Below, one piece after another: positions 9,049 to 19,359 of a stretch of DNA of 64,000 bases. The stretch's first letter is position 1. Each line of letters starts with the position of its first letter. The stretch comes from Enterovirga rhinocerotis (GTDB taxonomy: Bacteria; Pseudomonadota; Alphaproteobacteria; Rhizobiales; Beijerinckiaceae): positions 2,046,001-2,110,000 of the forward strand of contig NZ_SNZR01000011.1 in the NCBI RefSeq assembly GCF_004363955.1, in the 5' to 3' direction. A program made the translations under genes and the position numbers. The notes beneath the pieces are model-generated. The model had not been told where the DNA came from and made no database searches. It was given only the letters and a program-made list of their open reading frames with translations.

Positions 9049-10134
9049 ATGGCGCGTCTGCGATCGATCACGCCCGGATATTACCGGATCGAGCTTCCTG
9101 AGCCTCTGTCGGATTCCACGCACGGCACGATCACCCATTTCGAGCTGATCACGGTCCGCCTCGTCGATGCGGACGGACGTGAGGGCGTCGGCTACACCTA
9201 TACGGTCGGCCGCAACGGCGCCGCCGTCGCCTCGGTCTTGGCGGAAATCGCGGAGATCGCCGCCGGCGAGGAAGCGAACGATGTCGAGCGCCTCTGGCAC
9301 AGGCTGTGGTGGGCGCTCCATTACGGCGGCCGCGGCGGCGCAACCGTCTTCGCGATCTCGGCCTTCGACATCGCGCTGTGGGACCTCAAGGCCGTGCGCG
9401 CGGACCTGCCGCTCTGGCGGCTGCTCGGCGGCTATGACGCGCGGGTCCCCGTCTATGCCGGGGGCATCGATCTCGACCTGCCGCTCGACGCCCTTCTGCG
9501 CCAGACCGACGGCAACCTCGCCAAGGGCTTTCGCGCGATCAAGATGAAGGTCGGCCGGCCCCGTCTCCACGAGGATGCGGAGCGGGTGAAGGCGATGCGG
9601 GCGCATCTCGGCCCCGACATCCCGCTCATGGCCGACGCCAACATGCGCTGGAGCGTCGACGAGGCCATCCGGGCGGCCCGCGCCTTCCGGGACGCCGACC
9701 TTACCTGGCTCGAGGAGCCGACCATTCCGGACGATCCCGCCGGCCATGCGCGGATCGTGCGGGAAGGCGGCGTTCCGATCGCAGCGGGCGAGAACCTGCG
9801 CAGCCTCTGGGAGTTCAAACTCTACATCGCGGGCGGGGGCGTCACCTTCCCCGAGCCGGACGTCACCAATTGCGGCGGCGTCACGCCGTTCATGAAGATC
9901 GCCCATCTCGCCGAGGCGTTCAATCTGCCGGTCACGAGCCATGGCGCCCACGACGTGACGGTCCATCTCCTCGCGGCCTGCCCGAACCGATCCTATCTCG
10001 AAGCCCATGGCTTCGGTCTCGACCGCTACATCGCCGAGCCCCTGCGCATCGAGGAGGGCGTCGCGGTGGCGCCGGAGCGGCCGGGACACGGCATCGCCTT
10101 CGACTGGAGAGGCCTGGAAGCGTTGCGGGAGTGA
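9049..10134 (+). CDS. Mandelate racemase / muconate lactonizing enzyme family protein
   Basis: A 361-residue enolase-superfamily enzyme that would abstract an alpha-proton from a carboxylate substrate (racemase, epimerase or acid-sugar dehydratase). The visible active site includes the KxK base (IKMKVG, Lys165 and Lys167), the metal ligands Asp196 (MADAN), Glu222 (LEEP) and Glu248 (AGEN), Asp271 (EPDVTN), and His298 (SHGAHD) as the opposing base. This is the mandelate-racemase arrangement. The N-terminal capping domain is complete. A strong ribosome site (GGGAGGA) precedes the ATG. No catabolic partner genes or regulator lie beside it, so the substrate cannot be assigned. Confidence 0.93.
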   Translation: MARLRSITPGYYRIELPEPLSDSTHGTITHFELITVRLVDADGREGVGYTYTVGRNGAAVASVLAEIAEIAAGEEANDVERLWHRLWWALHYGGRGGATVFAISAFDIALWDLKAVRADLPLWRLLGGYDARVPVYAGGIDLDLPLDALLRQTDGNLAKGFRAIKMKVGRPRLHEDAERVKAMRAHLGPDIPLMADANMRWSVDEAIRAARAFRDADLTWLEEPTIPDDPAGHARIVREGGVPIAAGENLRSLWEFKLYIAGGGVTFPEPDVTNCGGVTPFMKIAHLAEAFNLPVTSHGAHDVTVHLLAACPNRSYLEAHGFGLDRYIAEPLRIEEGVAVAPERPGHGIAFDWRGLEALRE

Positions 10135-10230
10135 TGGTTCGGCGCTCGTCCTCGCGACGGCGCCGTCCCTTTCACCCCGAACAGGCGGCGGCGATGGCAA
10201 GCACCGCCGCGCGCCGGAGAGGTTGCCGGT

Positions 10231-10860
10231 CTACGAGGTGAACTTCACCGTGCAGCCATAGGGGCGGGAGGTCGGCGTCGAGACGGCCTTGCCGTCCGCG
10301 ATCTCCTGCAGCGCCACGTCGACATAGTTCTTCGCGCCCTTGAGGTCTTCGATCCTCGCCGACGGCTTGTCGTCGATCCCGCCCATATAGGCCAGCGTGC
10401 CGTCGCCCTTGATGATGTACATGTGCGGCGTGACCTGCGCCTTGAAGGCGCGCCCGACATCACCCTTCGGATCGAGGACGACGGCGGTCGGCGCGGCGCT
10501 GCGGTCGGCGGTCAGCTTGTTGGCCTTCGCCGCATCGGCATAGCCCTGCTCGCCGGGCGGCGAGGAGATGATCGTCAGCCAGACGACATCCTTGCCGGTC
10601 CACTTCTTCTGGAGCGCCTGCATGTTCTTGCCCTCGTAGTGCTTGCGCACGAAGGGGCACTCGTCGTTCGTCCATTCGAGGACGACCGTCTTGCCCTTGT
10701 AATCGGCCAGGGAGACCGGCTTTCCATCGGCATTCGTGGCGGAGAAGCTCGGAGCCGGCGCTCCGATCTTGGGGCCCTGCGCGCCGACGGCGAGGGCCGG
10801 CCCGGCAAGGAACAGCGTCGTCGCGGCGATGGCAGTCAAGGCGTGGCGTCGGTTCAGCAT
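10231..10860 (-). CDS. Periplasmic redoxin (AhpC/TSA-like) paired with the DsbD-like reductase
   Basis: A 209-residue exported thioredoxin-fold protein. It starts with a signal peptide (MLNRRHALTAIAATTLFLAG), then a redoxin domain with a single active-site cysteine in WTNDECPFVRKHY (Cys68). A second cysteine lies near the C-terminus in RPYGCTVKF (Cys203). The two cysteines probably form the redox pair, because the usual CxxC is absent. The start ATG has a GAGAGGAG ribosome site. The open frame continues 1.2 kb upstream without coding character, so only this part is the gene. It lies 17 bases after the DsbD-like gene, which suggests that protein supplies its electrons. Confidence 0.9.
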   Translation of the reverse strand: MLNRRHALTAIAATTLFLAGPALAVGAQGPKIGAPAPSFSATNADGKPVSLADYKGKTVVLEWTNDECPFVRKHYEGKNMQALQKKWTGKDVVWLTIISSPPGEQGYADAAKANKLTADRSAAPTAVVLDPKGDVGRAFKAQVTPHMYIIKGDGTLAYMGGIDDKPSARIEDLKGAKNYVDVALQEIADGKAVSTPTSRPYGCTVKFTS

Positions 10861-10877
10861 GGCTCGCTCCTCTCTTG

Positions 10878-13067
10878 TCAATTCGCGGGTGAAGGGATGC
10901 TCGCCTCGGCGCGCCGCACGCCCGCCGGCAAGGCGGACAGGCTGTCGACGACCATGGACGAGGTCAGGATCTGGGGCAGCACGACGGGCTCGCCCTGCCC
11001 CGGATAGAGCACGTAGAGCGGCACGCCGCTGCGACCGTGTCGCTCGAGAAGGCGCGTGATCTCGGGGTTCTGGTTCGTCCAGTCGCCCTTGAGGTAGACG
11101 GTGCCGGTCTCGCCCAGCTTCGCCTTCACGGCGGCCGTCGACAGGACCGTGCGCTCGTTGACGAGGCAGGTGATGCACCAGGCCGCCGTCATGTTGACGA
11201 AGACGGGCCGCCCCTCCGCACGAAGCTGATCGAGCCGGGCCTGGGTGAAGGGCTCCGTCCCGTCCTGGCTCGCGGCGGCCTGTCCGGCCGCCGGTGGCCG
11301 CTCCTGGGCGACGCTCCAGCCGATCGCCAGGAGCCCCGCGAGCGAGGCGACCGCCGCGCTCTGCCCGATCCGCCGGCCCCAGCCGTCGCGCATCGCGGCG
11401 AGCCGCCAGCACCAGAGGCCGAAGCCGAGAAGCACGAGGCCGAGCAGCGTCGAGAACAGCGCACCCGGCCCCACCTGCTGGGCGAGGACGAAGAGCAGCC
11501 ATGCCACCGTCGCGTAGACGGGAAAGGCGAGGACCTGCTTCAGCGTATCCATCCAGGGACCCGGTCGCGGCAGACGCGCGAGCAGGGCGGGCCAGAGCGT
11601 GAGGACGAGGAACGGCGCGGCGAGACCGAGCCCCAGCGCCGCGAAGACCGAGAGCGCGACGACGGGCGGTGCCGTCAGCGCGTAGCCGACGGCCGCGCCC
11701 ATGAACGGCGCCGTGCATGGCGTCGCGACGAGGGCCGCCAGCACGCCGGTCAGGAAGGAGCCCGAGGCTCCGGAGCCGGTGGTCAGCGTTCCGACGCGGC
11801 CCGCGATCCCCGTGCCGAACTCCACCACGCCCGACAGGCTGAGGCCGACGGCCGCGAGCAGGAAGATCAGGCCGACGACGAGGGCCGGCGACTGAAGCTG
11901 GAAGCCCCAGCCGATCTCGGCGCCTCCCGCCCGGACCGCGAGCAGCAGCCCGGCGAGGGCAAGGAAGCTCACGACGACGCCGGCCGTGTAGGCGAGACCC
12001 GCGAGGCGGATCGACGCCGCGCCCTCGCCGGAATGCCGCACGAGGCTCAGCACCTTGATCGACAGGACCGGGAAGACACAGGGCATCAGGTTCAGGACGA
12101 GGCCGCCGAGGAACGCGAAGAACGCCGCCCAAGCAACTGAACCGAAACCGAGATCGACCGGCGGCGCGTTGGTCGCCGCGGGAGGCAGGGCCCCTGCTCC
12201 GCTCCCCTTGGCCGGCTCGGGAGCCGTGCCGATCTGGAAGCTCTGCCGGGCCGTGCCGCCGTCCAGCTTCTCCTCGATCACCAGCACGCCCGGAAGCTCG
12301 GTCGGGATGGGCCCGCTCGCGACGTTGCTGCGCTGCAGGCCGAGCGAGAAGCCGTCAGGCCTCATCGTCAGGGCCTGCGGCGCGGCATGATCGAGCGCGG
12401 TCTCGCCGGCCGGGAAGAAGTAGGCGGAGGCGATGCCGTCCGGCTTCAGCCCCGGAGCCTCGACCGACAGCGTGATCCGCTCGCCCTCTCCCGAAACCGA
12501 GGTCTTCCAGGGGGAGGGTTTCGGAAGGCTCGCGCGCGCGGCGGTGAAGATGTAGGCGCTGGTCGGCTCGGCTCCGCCGCCCTGGCCGGCGGCGGCCGTG
12601 GGGACCGTCGCGGAGAGGTCCGCCTCGCCCGGAATGCATTCGCGCTCGCAGACGAGGTAGCGCACGAGCGCCTTCATCGACACGGACTTGCCGGGAGCGA
12701 GATCGGCGGGCGGCGTCACCTCGACCAGCAGCGTCGTCTCGTCTTCGTAGCCGTAATTGACGAGATGGCTGACGGGGATGCGAGAGGGCGTCGGCCACTG
12801 GATCGGCCCGGCCTCGAAGCCGGGCGGCAGCGTCCAGTCGATCTCCGTCGCGAGGCCGGAATCGCCGGGATTGCGCCAATAGGTGTGCCAGTGCTCCGCC
12901 ATCCGGAGCCGCACGCCGACCGTGAAGGGCTTGCCCGGCTCGATCGCACGGGATTCGGTGAGGAGCTCGGCCTGGACGAGGTCGGACGCCTTCGGCGCCG
13001 CCTGCGATGCGGGCGACAGAAGGCTGAGACACAGAGCGCCGAGGATCGCGCCGAGGAAGGCTCGCAT
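10878..13067 (-). CDS. Thiol:disulfide interchange protein, DsbD/ScsB family
   Basis: A 729-residue membrane reductase that passes electrons from cytoplasmic thioredoxin to the periplasm. It has a signal peptide, then a long N-terminal periplasmic immunoglobulin-like domain with a cysteine pair (YLVCERECIPGE). The CcdA/DsbD membrane domain carries its two cysteines in NLMPCVFPVLS and ATPCTAPFMGAA. The C-terminal thioredoxin domain has AAWCITCLVNE (CxxC). All three redox pairs are intact. The long N-terminal domain is more ScsB-like than E. coli DsbD-like. It is co-transcribed with the redoxin just downstream, the likely substrate. Confidence 0.92.
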   Translation of the reverse strand: MRAFLGAILGALCLSLLSPASQAAPKASDLVQAELLTESRAIEPGKPFTVGVRLRMAEHWHTYWRNPGDSGLATEIDWTLPPGFEAGPIQWPTPSRIPVSHLVNYGYEDETTLLVEVTPPADLAPGKSVSMKALVRYLVCERECIPGEADLSATVPTAAAGQGGGAEPTSAYIFTAARASLPKPSPWKTSVSGEGERITLSVEAPGLKPDGIASAYFFPAGETALDHAAPQALTMRPDGFSLGLQRSNVASGPIPTELPGVLVIEEKLDGGTARQSFQIGTAPEPAKGSGAGALPPAATNAPPVDLGFGSVAWAAFFAFLGGLVLNLMPCVFPVLSIKVLSLVRHSGEGAASIRLAGLAYTAGVVVSFLALAGLLLAVRAGGAEIGWGFQLQSPALVVGLIFLLAAVGLSLSGVVEFGTGIAGRVGTLTTGSGASGSFLTGVLAALVATPCTAPFMGAAVGYALTAPPVVALSVFAALGLGLAAPFLVLTLWPALLARLPRPGPWMDTLKQVLAFPVYATVAWLLFVLAQQVGPGALFSTLLGLVLLGFGLWCWRLAAMRDGWGRRIGQSAAVASLAGLLAIGWSVAQERPPAAGQAAASQDGTEPFTQARLDQLRAEGRPVFVNMTAAWCITCLVNERTVLSTAAVKAKLGETGTVYLKGDWTNQNPEITRLLERHGRSGVPLYVLYPGQGEPVVLPQILTSSMVVDSLSALPAGVRRAEASIPSPAN

Positions 13068-13204
13068 AAGCTGAAGACGATCCGGGATAGGGGCCGGTTC
13101 CAGGCAGTCTGACGGAATCCGCAGACGGCCTCAACGCGGCGCCTCGACGCTGGCGCAAAAGCCCTGCCGTTGCGCAGGCGCGCGGCAGAAGCTAGGCGTT
13201 GGAC

Positions 13205-15031
13205 ATGTCCGAACAAGCTGCCGATCTCCCCCTCGCGTCCGAATTCCCGGCGCCGACCCAAGAGGCTTGGCGCGCGGCCGCCGAGAAGGCGCTGAAGGGC
13301 CGGGACTTCGACAAGGTCCTCGTCGGGCGCAGCTATGACGGAATCCGGATCGATCCCCTCTACGCCAAGGCCGAAGACACGCAGCCGGTGGCCGGACGCG
13401 CCGCCACTCCCTGGCGGATCATCGCCCGGGTCGACCATCCGGACCCTTCGGTCGCCAACGCGCTCGTGCGAGCGGACCTCGAGGGTGGTGCGGACGCGCT
13501 CGTCATCGCCGCCACCGGCAGCCGTTCGGCGCGTGGCTTCGGTCTCGCGATCTCGCCCGAGAGTCTCGCGACGACGCTCGACGGGGTCATGCTCGATCTG
13601 ATCGCGCTCCGCCTCGATCCAGGCCCGGACGCGGCGGCCGCCGTCGAGGCCGTGCACGATCTCGCACGGGCGCGCGGACACGATCTCGCGACGCTCGACC
13701 TCGATCTCGGCCTCGATCCGATCGGAGCAGCCGCAGGCAGCGGCGAACTCGACGATGCGTGGAGCGCCGCGCTGTCCGACCGGTTCGGACGCGTCGCGAA
13801 GGCCGGCTTCTCGGGCCGCTTCGCGCGGGCCGACGGGCGGCCCTATCACGAGGCCGGCGCGAGCGAGGCGCAGGAACTCGCCTGCGTGCTCGCGACGGGC
13901 GTCGCCTATCTGCGCGCCCTCGAGGCGGGCGGCCACGATCTCGAGGCGGCGCGCGGCGCGCTGTCCTTCCTGCTCGTCGCGGATGCCGACGAGTTCCTCA
14001 CGGTCGCCAAGTTCCGCGCCTTCCGCCGGCTCTGGGCGGCCATCGAATCCTCGTGCGGCCTCGCGCCGAAGCCCGTTCAGCTCGCGGCCGAGACTGCCTG
14101 GCGCATGACCACGCGGCGCGATCCGTGGGTCAACCTGCTGCGCACGACGCTCGCCACCTTCTCGGCCGGCATCGGCGGAGCGGACGGCGTCTCGGTCCTG
14201 CCCTTCACGGCCGCGCTCGGCCTGCCGGACGCCTTCGCGCGGCGCCTCGCCCGGAACACGCAGCTGGTGCTGCTCGAGGAATCCAACCTTTGGCGGGCGG
14301 CCGACCCCGTCGCCGGCTCGGGGACCTTCGAGACCCTCACGGACGATCTGGTGCGCGAGGGCTGGAAGCGCTTTCGCGAGATCGAGAGCGAAGGCGGGAT
14401 CGCCGCCTCGCTCGCCTCGGGCGCCCTCGCCGGGCGTCTCGCCGAGACCCGCGGGAAGCGCGAAGCGGCAATCGCCGTGCGGCGCGACCCGATCACGGGG
14501 ACCAGCGAATTCCCGGACCTGCGCGAGACGCCCGTCGCGGTCCTGATCGAGGCGCCGGCGGCGCCGGCCGCGACGAATGGCGGCCCGCTGCCTTCCCGGC
14601 GCGACGCGGAACTCTACGAGGTCCTGCGCGACCGCTCCGATGCGAGGCTCGCCGCGACGGGTCGCAGGCCCTCGGTCTTCCTCGCCAATCTCGGCACCCC
14701 GGCCGCCTTCACCGCTCGGACCACCTTCGCGCGCAACGCCTTCGAGGCCGTCGGCATCGAGGCGCTGACGAATGACGGCTTCGCGGACAGGGAGGCCTTG
14801 GTCGCGGCGTTCCGCGCGTCGGGGAGCGAGATCGCGTGCCTCTGCTCTTCGGACGACATCTACGCGCAGGAGGCCGAGGCCGTGGCCAACGCGCTGCGGC
14901 AGGCCGGCGCCCGGCATATCGCGATCGCCGGCCGGCCCGGGGAGCATGAGGCGGCCTGGCGCGCGGCCGGGATCGAGACGTTCGTATCGGTCGGGACGAA
15001 CCTTCCGGGCGTGCTCGGCGGCCTGGTGTAA
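13205..15031 (+). CDS. mutA: Methylmalonyl-CoA mutase small (beta) subunit
   Basis: A 608-residue protein of the methylmalonyl-CoA mutase family. The TIM-barrel half is recognisable (WRIIARVDHPDPSVANAL, AETAWRMTTRRDPWVNLLRT, LARNTQLVLLEESNLWRAAD, DPVAGSGTFE). The C-terminal flavodoxin-like domain (RPSVFLANLGTPAAFTARTT) lacks the DxHxxG cobalamin motif of catalytic large subunits. It is therefore the non-catalytic partner of a MutA/MutB heterodimer that isomerises (R)-methylmalonyl-CoA to succinyl-CoA. The large subunit, usually just downstream, is not in this window. The ATG at 13205 is chosen; a TTG two codons earlier is possible. It is divergent from the DsbD-like gene. Confidence 0.9.
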   Translation: MSEQAADLPLASEFPAPTQEAWRAAAEKALKGRDFDKVLVGRSYDGIRIDPLYAKAEDTQPVAGRAATPWRIIARVDHPDPSVANALVRADLEGGADALVIAATGSRSARGFGLAISPESLATTLDGVMLDLIALRLDPGPDAAAAVEAVHDLARARGHDLATLDLDLGLDPIGAAAGSGELDDAWSAALSDRFGRVAKAGFSGRFARADGRPYHEAGASEAQELACVLATGVAYLRALEAGGHDLEAARGALSFLLVADADEFLTVAKFRAFRRLWAAIESSCGLAPKPVQLAAETAWRMTTRRDPWVNLLRTTLATFSAGIGGADGVSVLPFTAALGLPDAFARRLARNTQLVLLEESNLWRAADPVAGSGTFETLTDDLVREGWKRFREIESEGGIAASLASGALAGRLAETRGKREAAIAVRRDPITGTSEFPDLRETPVAVLIEAPAAPAATNGGPLPSRRDAELYEVLRDRSDARLAATGRRPSVFLANLGTPAAFTARTTFARNAFEAVGIEALTNDGFADREALVAAFRASGSEIACLCSSDDIYAQEAEAVANALRQAGARHIAIAGRPGEHEAAWRAAGIETFVSVGTNLPGVLGGLV

Positions 15032-15176
15032 GGCGGCCGACACGGCCTAGGAGGAGCGCGGAGAGGCGCTTGGCCTCTGGCCTGCCGTCGGGTCGAACGA
15101 CCCTCGGATGCGCGGCCGCTCCACGGTTTCACATCGTACAACGGCAGCGTGACCGCCGTACCGTCCAGAGCAAGCA

Positions 15177-15196
15177 GCCCCGTCCGAAGACGGGGC
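15177..15196 (-). terminator. Hairpin terminator candidate after the Tyr/Arg-rich gene
   Basis: A perfect 8-bp stem GCCCCGTC / GACGGGGC closes a four-base loop that reads TTCG on the minus strand, a very stable tetraloop. It is 11 bases past the stop of the leftward small gene. The following minus-strand sequence (TGCTTGCTC) is only partly T-rich. It may also end the rightward mutA transcript. Confidence 0.55.
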
Positions 15197-15207
15197 CACC
15201 AAATCAG

Positions 15208-15474
15208 CTACCAGTAATACCGCGGCCGATAATAGTACCGACGATACACGGGCGGGCGGTAGTAATAAGCCCGCGGGCGATAATAACGGCGATAGCCGTA
15301 GTACCGCGGACGGTAGCGGCGCCGATAGTAATAATACTGCGCCTTCTCGACGTTCGCGGGCGCCGTGCTCTGAGCCTGCGCCGATGCGCCCAGGGGAGCT
15401 GCTTGGCTCGGCCCTTGCGTCACGACGAAGGCTCCGATCAGGAGCGCCAAGGTGAGGATTAGTCGTTTCAGCAC
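15208..15474 (-). CDS. Small secreted Tyr/Arg-rich protein
   Basis: An 88-residue exported protein of unknown function. A signal peptide (VLKRLILTLALLIGAFVVTQ..., cleavage likely near SQAAP) is followed by a Ser/Ala stretch. The C-terminal 45 residues are almost only Tyr, Arg and Pro (YYYYRRRYRPRYYGYRR, RYYYRPRYYW). The start is a GTG at 15474 with an AAGGAG ribosome site six bases away; an open frame runs further upstream but has no comparable site. Similar YRPRYY-tailed small proteins occur in Hyphomicrobiales; this is recollection of the type, not a named family. The composition suggests binding to a polyanion, envelope or wall component. Confidence 0.8.
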   Translation of the reverse strand: MLKRLILTLALLIGAFVVTQGPSQAAPLGASAQAQSTAPANVEKAQYYYYRRRYRPRYYGYRRYYRPRAYYYRPPVYRRYYYRPRYYW

Positions 15475-15648
15475 ATCATTCTCCTTGATGCCGCCGCCCG
15501 AACCTAGGCTAATCCCGGCCCGGCTCAACCTTAAAGGCGGGATTGGGTGAATCGTTCCGCGGCGACAGGCGCGCAACGTTGACCCCGGGCGTCCCTTGCA
15601 GGACAGTCGGATCCGGTCGTCCCCTGAGGCTCTCCTGGGTGATCTGCC

Positions 15649-16908
<1,260 letters not shown>

Positions 16909-17001
16909 CCCGTATAGAAGCGTTGCCCGCCGCGCAGGCCGCCTGCGCTTGCCTGATGCCGAAAGGTGCGACAAGCAGAGCCGCGGCGGAGAGCGCACAC
17001 G

Positions 17002-17493
17002 TTGATCCAGATCCGTGAGTATTCCGGCGGGCTGATCTACCGCGAAGAGAAGCTGTCGCTGGCCGCGCGTGTCTTCGCCGGCACCATCGGGCTGTCCATG
17101 TTCGGCGGCTGCGCGATCTTCCTCCATCTCGGCCGCTGGTTCCCGCCCGCCTGGACGGATGCGATCGCCGTCGTGGCCATCCTCGCCTTCGCGGGCGTCG
17201 GCGCCGTCGGTCTCTTCATCGCGTTCTCCGCCCGAAAGACACTCGATTTCGACGCCGAGCGGCGCGTGATCCGCCGCGACGTGGTCTCTCCGCTCGGCTC
17301 CTGGCGCGACGAAATCCCATTCGCCCGGGTCGAAGGGATCGCCCTGCATCTCCGCGAGACCGAGGACGGCCCCTTTCCTCTCGTCAGGCTGACGGTCGCG
17401 GGCGCGCGCCGTCCGGTCGAACTCGCGGGCCTCGGCACGCCTCCGCAAGCCGACGCATGGCGCGAGCGGATCGAGGCGCTGCTGAAGGCCTGA
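17002..17493 (+). CDS. Membrane protein with two helices and a PH-like C-terminal domain
   Basis: A 163-residue unrecognised membrane protein. Two adjacent hydrophobic helices (about residues 22-40 and 50-70) are followed by a soluble domain beginning RKTLDFDAERRVIRRD, with PLGSWRDEIPFARVEGIAL. That pattern resembles small bacterial PH-like or SdpI-neighbour domains, but it is not diagnostic. The start is uncertain: I chose TTG at 17002, which has a GGAGAG ribosome site; a GTG at 16966 would add 12 residues. It lies about 90 bases after the URC1-like gene in the same direction and may share its transcript. Confidence 0.65.
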   Translation: MIQIREYSGGLIYREEKLSLAARVFAGTIGLSMFGGCAIFLHLGRWFPPAWTDAIAVVAILAFAGVGAVGLFIAFSARKTLDFDAERRVIRRDVVSPLGSWRDEIPFARVEGIALHLRETEDGPFPLVRLTVAGARRPVELAGLGTPPQADAWRERIEALLKA

Positions 17494-17517
17494 GCAGCGC
17501 TCGCGACGGTCTCCCGT

Positions 17518-18180
17518 TCAGAGATCGGCCTTGGCGAGGTCCCAGAGAAGCCGATAGGTGCCGAGCGAGATCCGCTCCCCTTCGGCGCCGAGGGCCGGCA
17601 CGAGGCGCTGCTCCGCGAAGGCCAGCACGGCCGCGATGTCCGACCCGTCGACGAGCACGCGCCAGTCACCTGCGCCCGGATCCTCGGCATCGGGCTCCGT
17701 CAGCGAGACGGAGAGGGCCGGATCGTTCTCGAGGAGGTGCATTGCGATGACGCCGGCCGTGCCGGCCGGCTTGAACAGCGCCGCGATCCGGCGCCGCAAC
17801 GCGTCGGGCTCGTCCATCCTTGGCCGCAGGCGCAGCATGGCGAGCACGCCGCCACGCCCCTGGCCGCCGCTCGCGGTGATGCGGGCCACGGCGCGCCCCA
17901 TATTCTTGAACCGCGCAAGGTTCGTCTTCGACCATTCGGTCTGGTTCGCCAGAGCATGCTTGTAGGCGGGGCTCGACAGGTCATCGAACCGGCCGGTCGA
18001 GTAGAGGCCGAGATATTTCGGTGCCGCATCGACCGCGATGTAGCGGCGCGCCTCCAGGAAGCCCGGGATCGCGACCCGCTCCGCGAGGTGCTCGCGATCA
18101 TACCATTCATTGAACTCCGCCTCATGCTCGGGCGGGATGTCCATGGTGGTGAGCAACATCCCTTTTCCGGAAACCGGCAT
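17518..18180 (-). CDS. Hypothetical protein with a possible dimeric alpha/beta-barrel fold
   Basis: A 220-residue cytoplasmic protein. The start MPVSGKGMLLTTMDIPPEHE has a clear GAGGAG site seven bases upstream; the frame stays open further upstream without support. The first 110 residues (EAEFNEWYDREHLAERVAIPGFLEAR and a later YLGLYSTG) resemble EthD/dimeric alpha-beta-barrel proteins, in which a ferredoxin-like half binds small ligands. The second half (DWRVLVDGSDIAAVLAFAE) could be a second copy of that fold. No catalytic residues are evident. It stands alone, converging on the PH-like membrane gene. Confidence 0.75.
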   Translation of the reverse strand: MPVSGKGMLLTTMDIPPEHEAEFNEWYDREHLAERVAIPGFLEARRYIAVDAAPKYLGLYSTGRFDDLSSPAYKHALANQTEWSKTNLARFKNMGRAVARITASGGQGRGGVLAMLRLRPRMDEPDALRRRIAALFKPAGTAGVIAMHLLENDPALSVSLTEPDAEDPGAGDWRVLVDGSDIAAVLAFAEQRLVPALGAEGERISLGTYRLLWDLAKADL

Positions 18181-18395
18181 CGCGAAGCTCCTCGGGCTCT
18201 TCCCGCAGCCTGCAGCGTCCGGCCGGCGACGTCCAGCCATATCGCGACAAGGCTCCGGGACGGCACGACCCCGCTGTCGGCCATCCGCTCCGACGACGGA
18301 GGCCAAGCAACAGCATCCTTCGATACATTCTAATCTAGTCGATTTGACGCCAGGGCAGTCGTGATACAAAAACTCGATCAACGTCGGAGGGAAAG

Positions 18396-19322
18396 ATGCG
18401 GACATTGCCGGCAGCAATTCTTGCCATCTTCTTCGCGACGGTCCTGCCGGGCGCGGCGAAGGACGAGTGGGCCATCGGCCATGGCCCCTTCGTCACGGCC
18501 GCGGACGTGCGCGACCATAACAGGGCGGCGCTGGATTGGCGGGACCTGAAGGCGCTGGTCGACAGGGCCCAGCCGGATTGGCCCGCCGCCCTCACCCTCT
18601 ATGCCTACGGCCGGCACTTCAAGAACCATTCGCTCGGCATCGTGGCCGACGATTACAACGGCCGCTTCGGAGCCGTGCTGCCGCTCTCGAGCCGACACTT
18701 CGGCACGCCGTCCTTCCAGGCGCTTCAGTGGAACGCCGCGCTGATGCGGACGTCGCGCTTCAGGCGGACGAGCGACGCGGACCGCGTGGCGTTCCTCGGC
18801 GGCGCCGCGCCCGCCCTGATGATCAACTGGGCGCGATACGAATTGGCCGAGGCCGAGCGCAAAGCGAAGGCGGCCCGGCCCAACTGGGCCCTGACGAACG
18901 GCTCACCGAAGAACTGGAACGAGATCTTCGCCTTCTATTACGGACCCGGCGGCAAGGATTCGGTCTTCGAGGCCGTGACCGAGGCCGGACAGGGAGCGTT
19001 GAACGAGCGGCTCTTCGCCGCCCTCGCCGAAGGCCAGGACGCGCTCGTCAAGCAGGCCTGGCCGGCCGAGGCGGCGCGGCGCACGCGCGATCTGCTCGAC
19101 CAGGCGAGCCTGGTGCTGCTTCGTCACGCCTTGTCGAGCGGCCTCGACACGGATCCGTCGAAGGCGCGCCTGCGTGCCTCAGGCGCCTGGATGGCCGCGG
19201 CCGAGGCGGCGCTGGCCTCCCCCGGCCTTGCCGCGGCGATCGAGCCCGCTCTCGCCGAGCAGGCTGACGCGACGGCCTCGAGGACGGCGATCGAAGCGCT
19301 TTCCCGCGCGATCGCACCCTGA
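18396..19322 (+). CDS. Hypothetical exported protein
   Basis: A 308-residue protein with a signal peptide (MRTLPAAILAIFFATVLPGAA). The rest is mostly helical and Ala-rich. It carries SPKNWNEIFAFYYGPGGKDS (about residues 168-187) and a preceding NWARYELAEAERKA helix. The NWNE..AFYYG segment is reminiscent of FEA1-type iron-assimilation proteins, but I cannot confirm this without a profile search. A GGAGGG ribosome site precedes the ATG. No linked transport gene supports a role. Confidence 0.7.
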   Translation: MRTLPAAILAIFFATVLPGAAKDEWAIGHGPFVTAADVRDHNRAALDWRDLKALVDRAQPDWPAALTLYAYGRHFKNHSLGIVADDYNGRFGAVLPLSSRHFGTPSFQALQWNAALMRTSRFRRTSDADRVAFLGGAAPALMINWARYELAEAERKAKAARPNWALTNGSPKNWNEIFAFYYGPGGKDSVFEAVTEAGQGALNERLFAALAEGQDALVKQAWPAEAARRTRDLLDQASLVLLRHALSSGLDTDPSKARLRASGAWMAAAEAALASPGLAAAIEPALAEQADATASRTAIEALSRAIAP

Positions 19323-19359
19323 CGCGCGAGCCTCCCTCCCGTCGGTCTATCCGCGCTCT

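Noticed and set aside
10861-12132. Upstream open extension of the redoxin gene
   Set aside because: It lies inside the DsbD-like gene in another frame, is Arg/Pro-rich and ends where the redoxin signal peptide and ribosome site begin.
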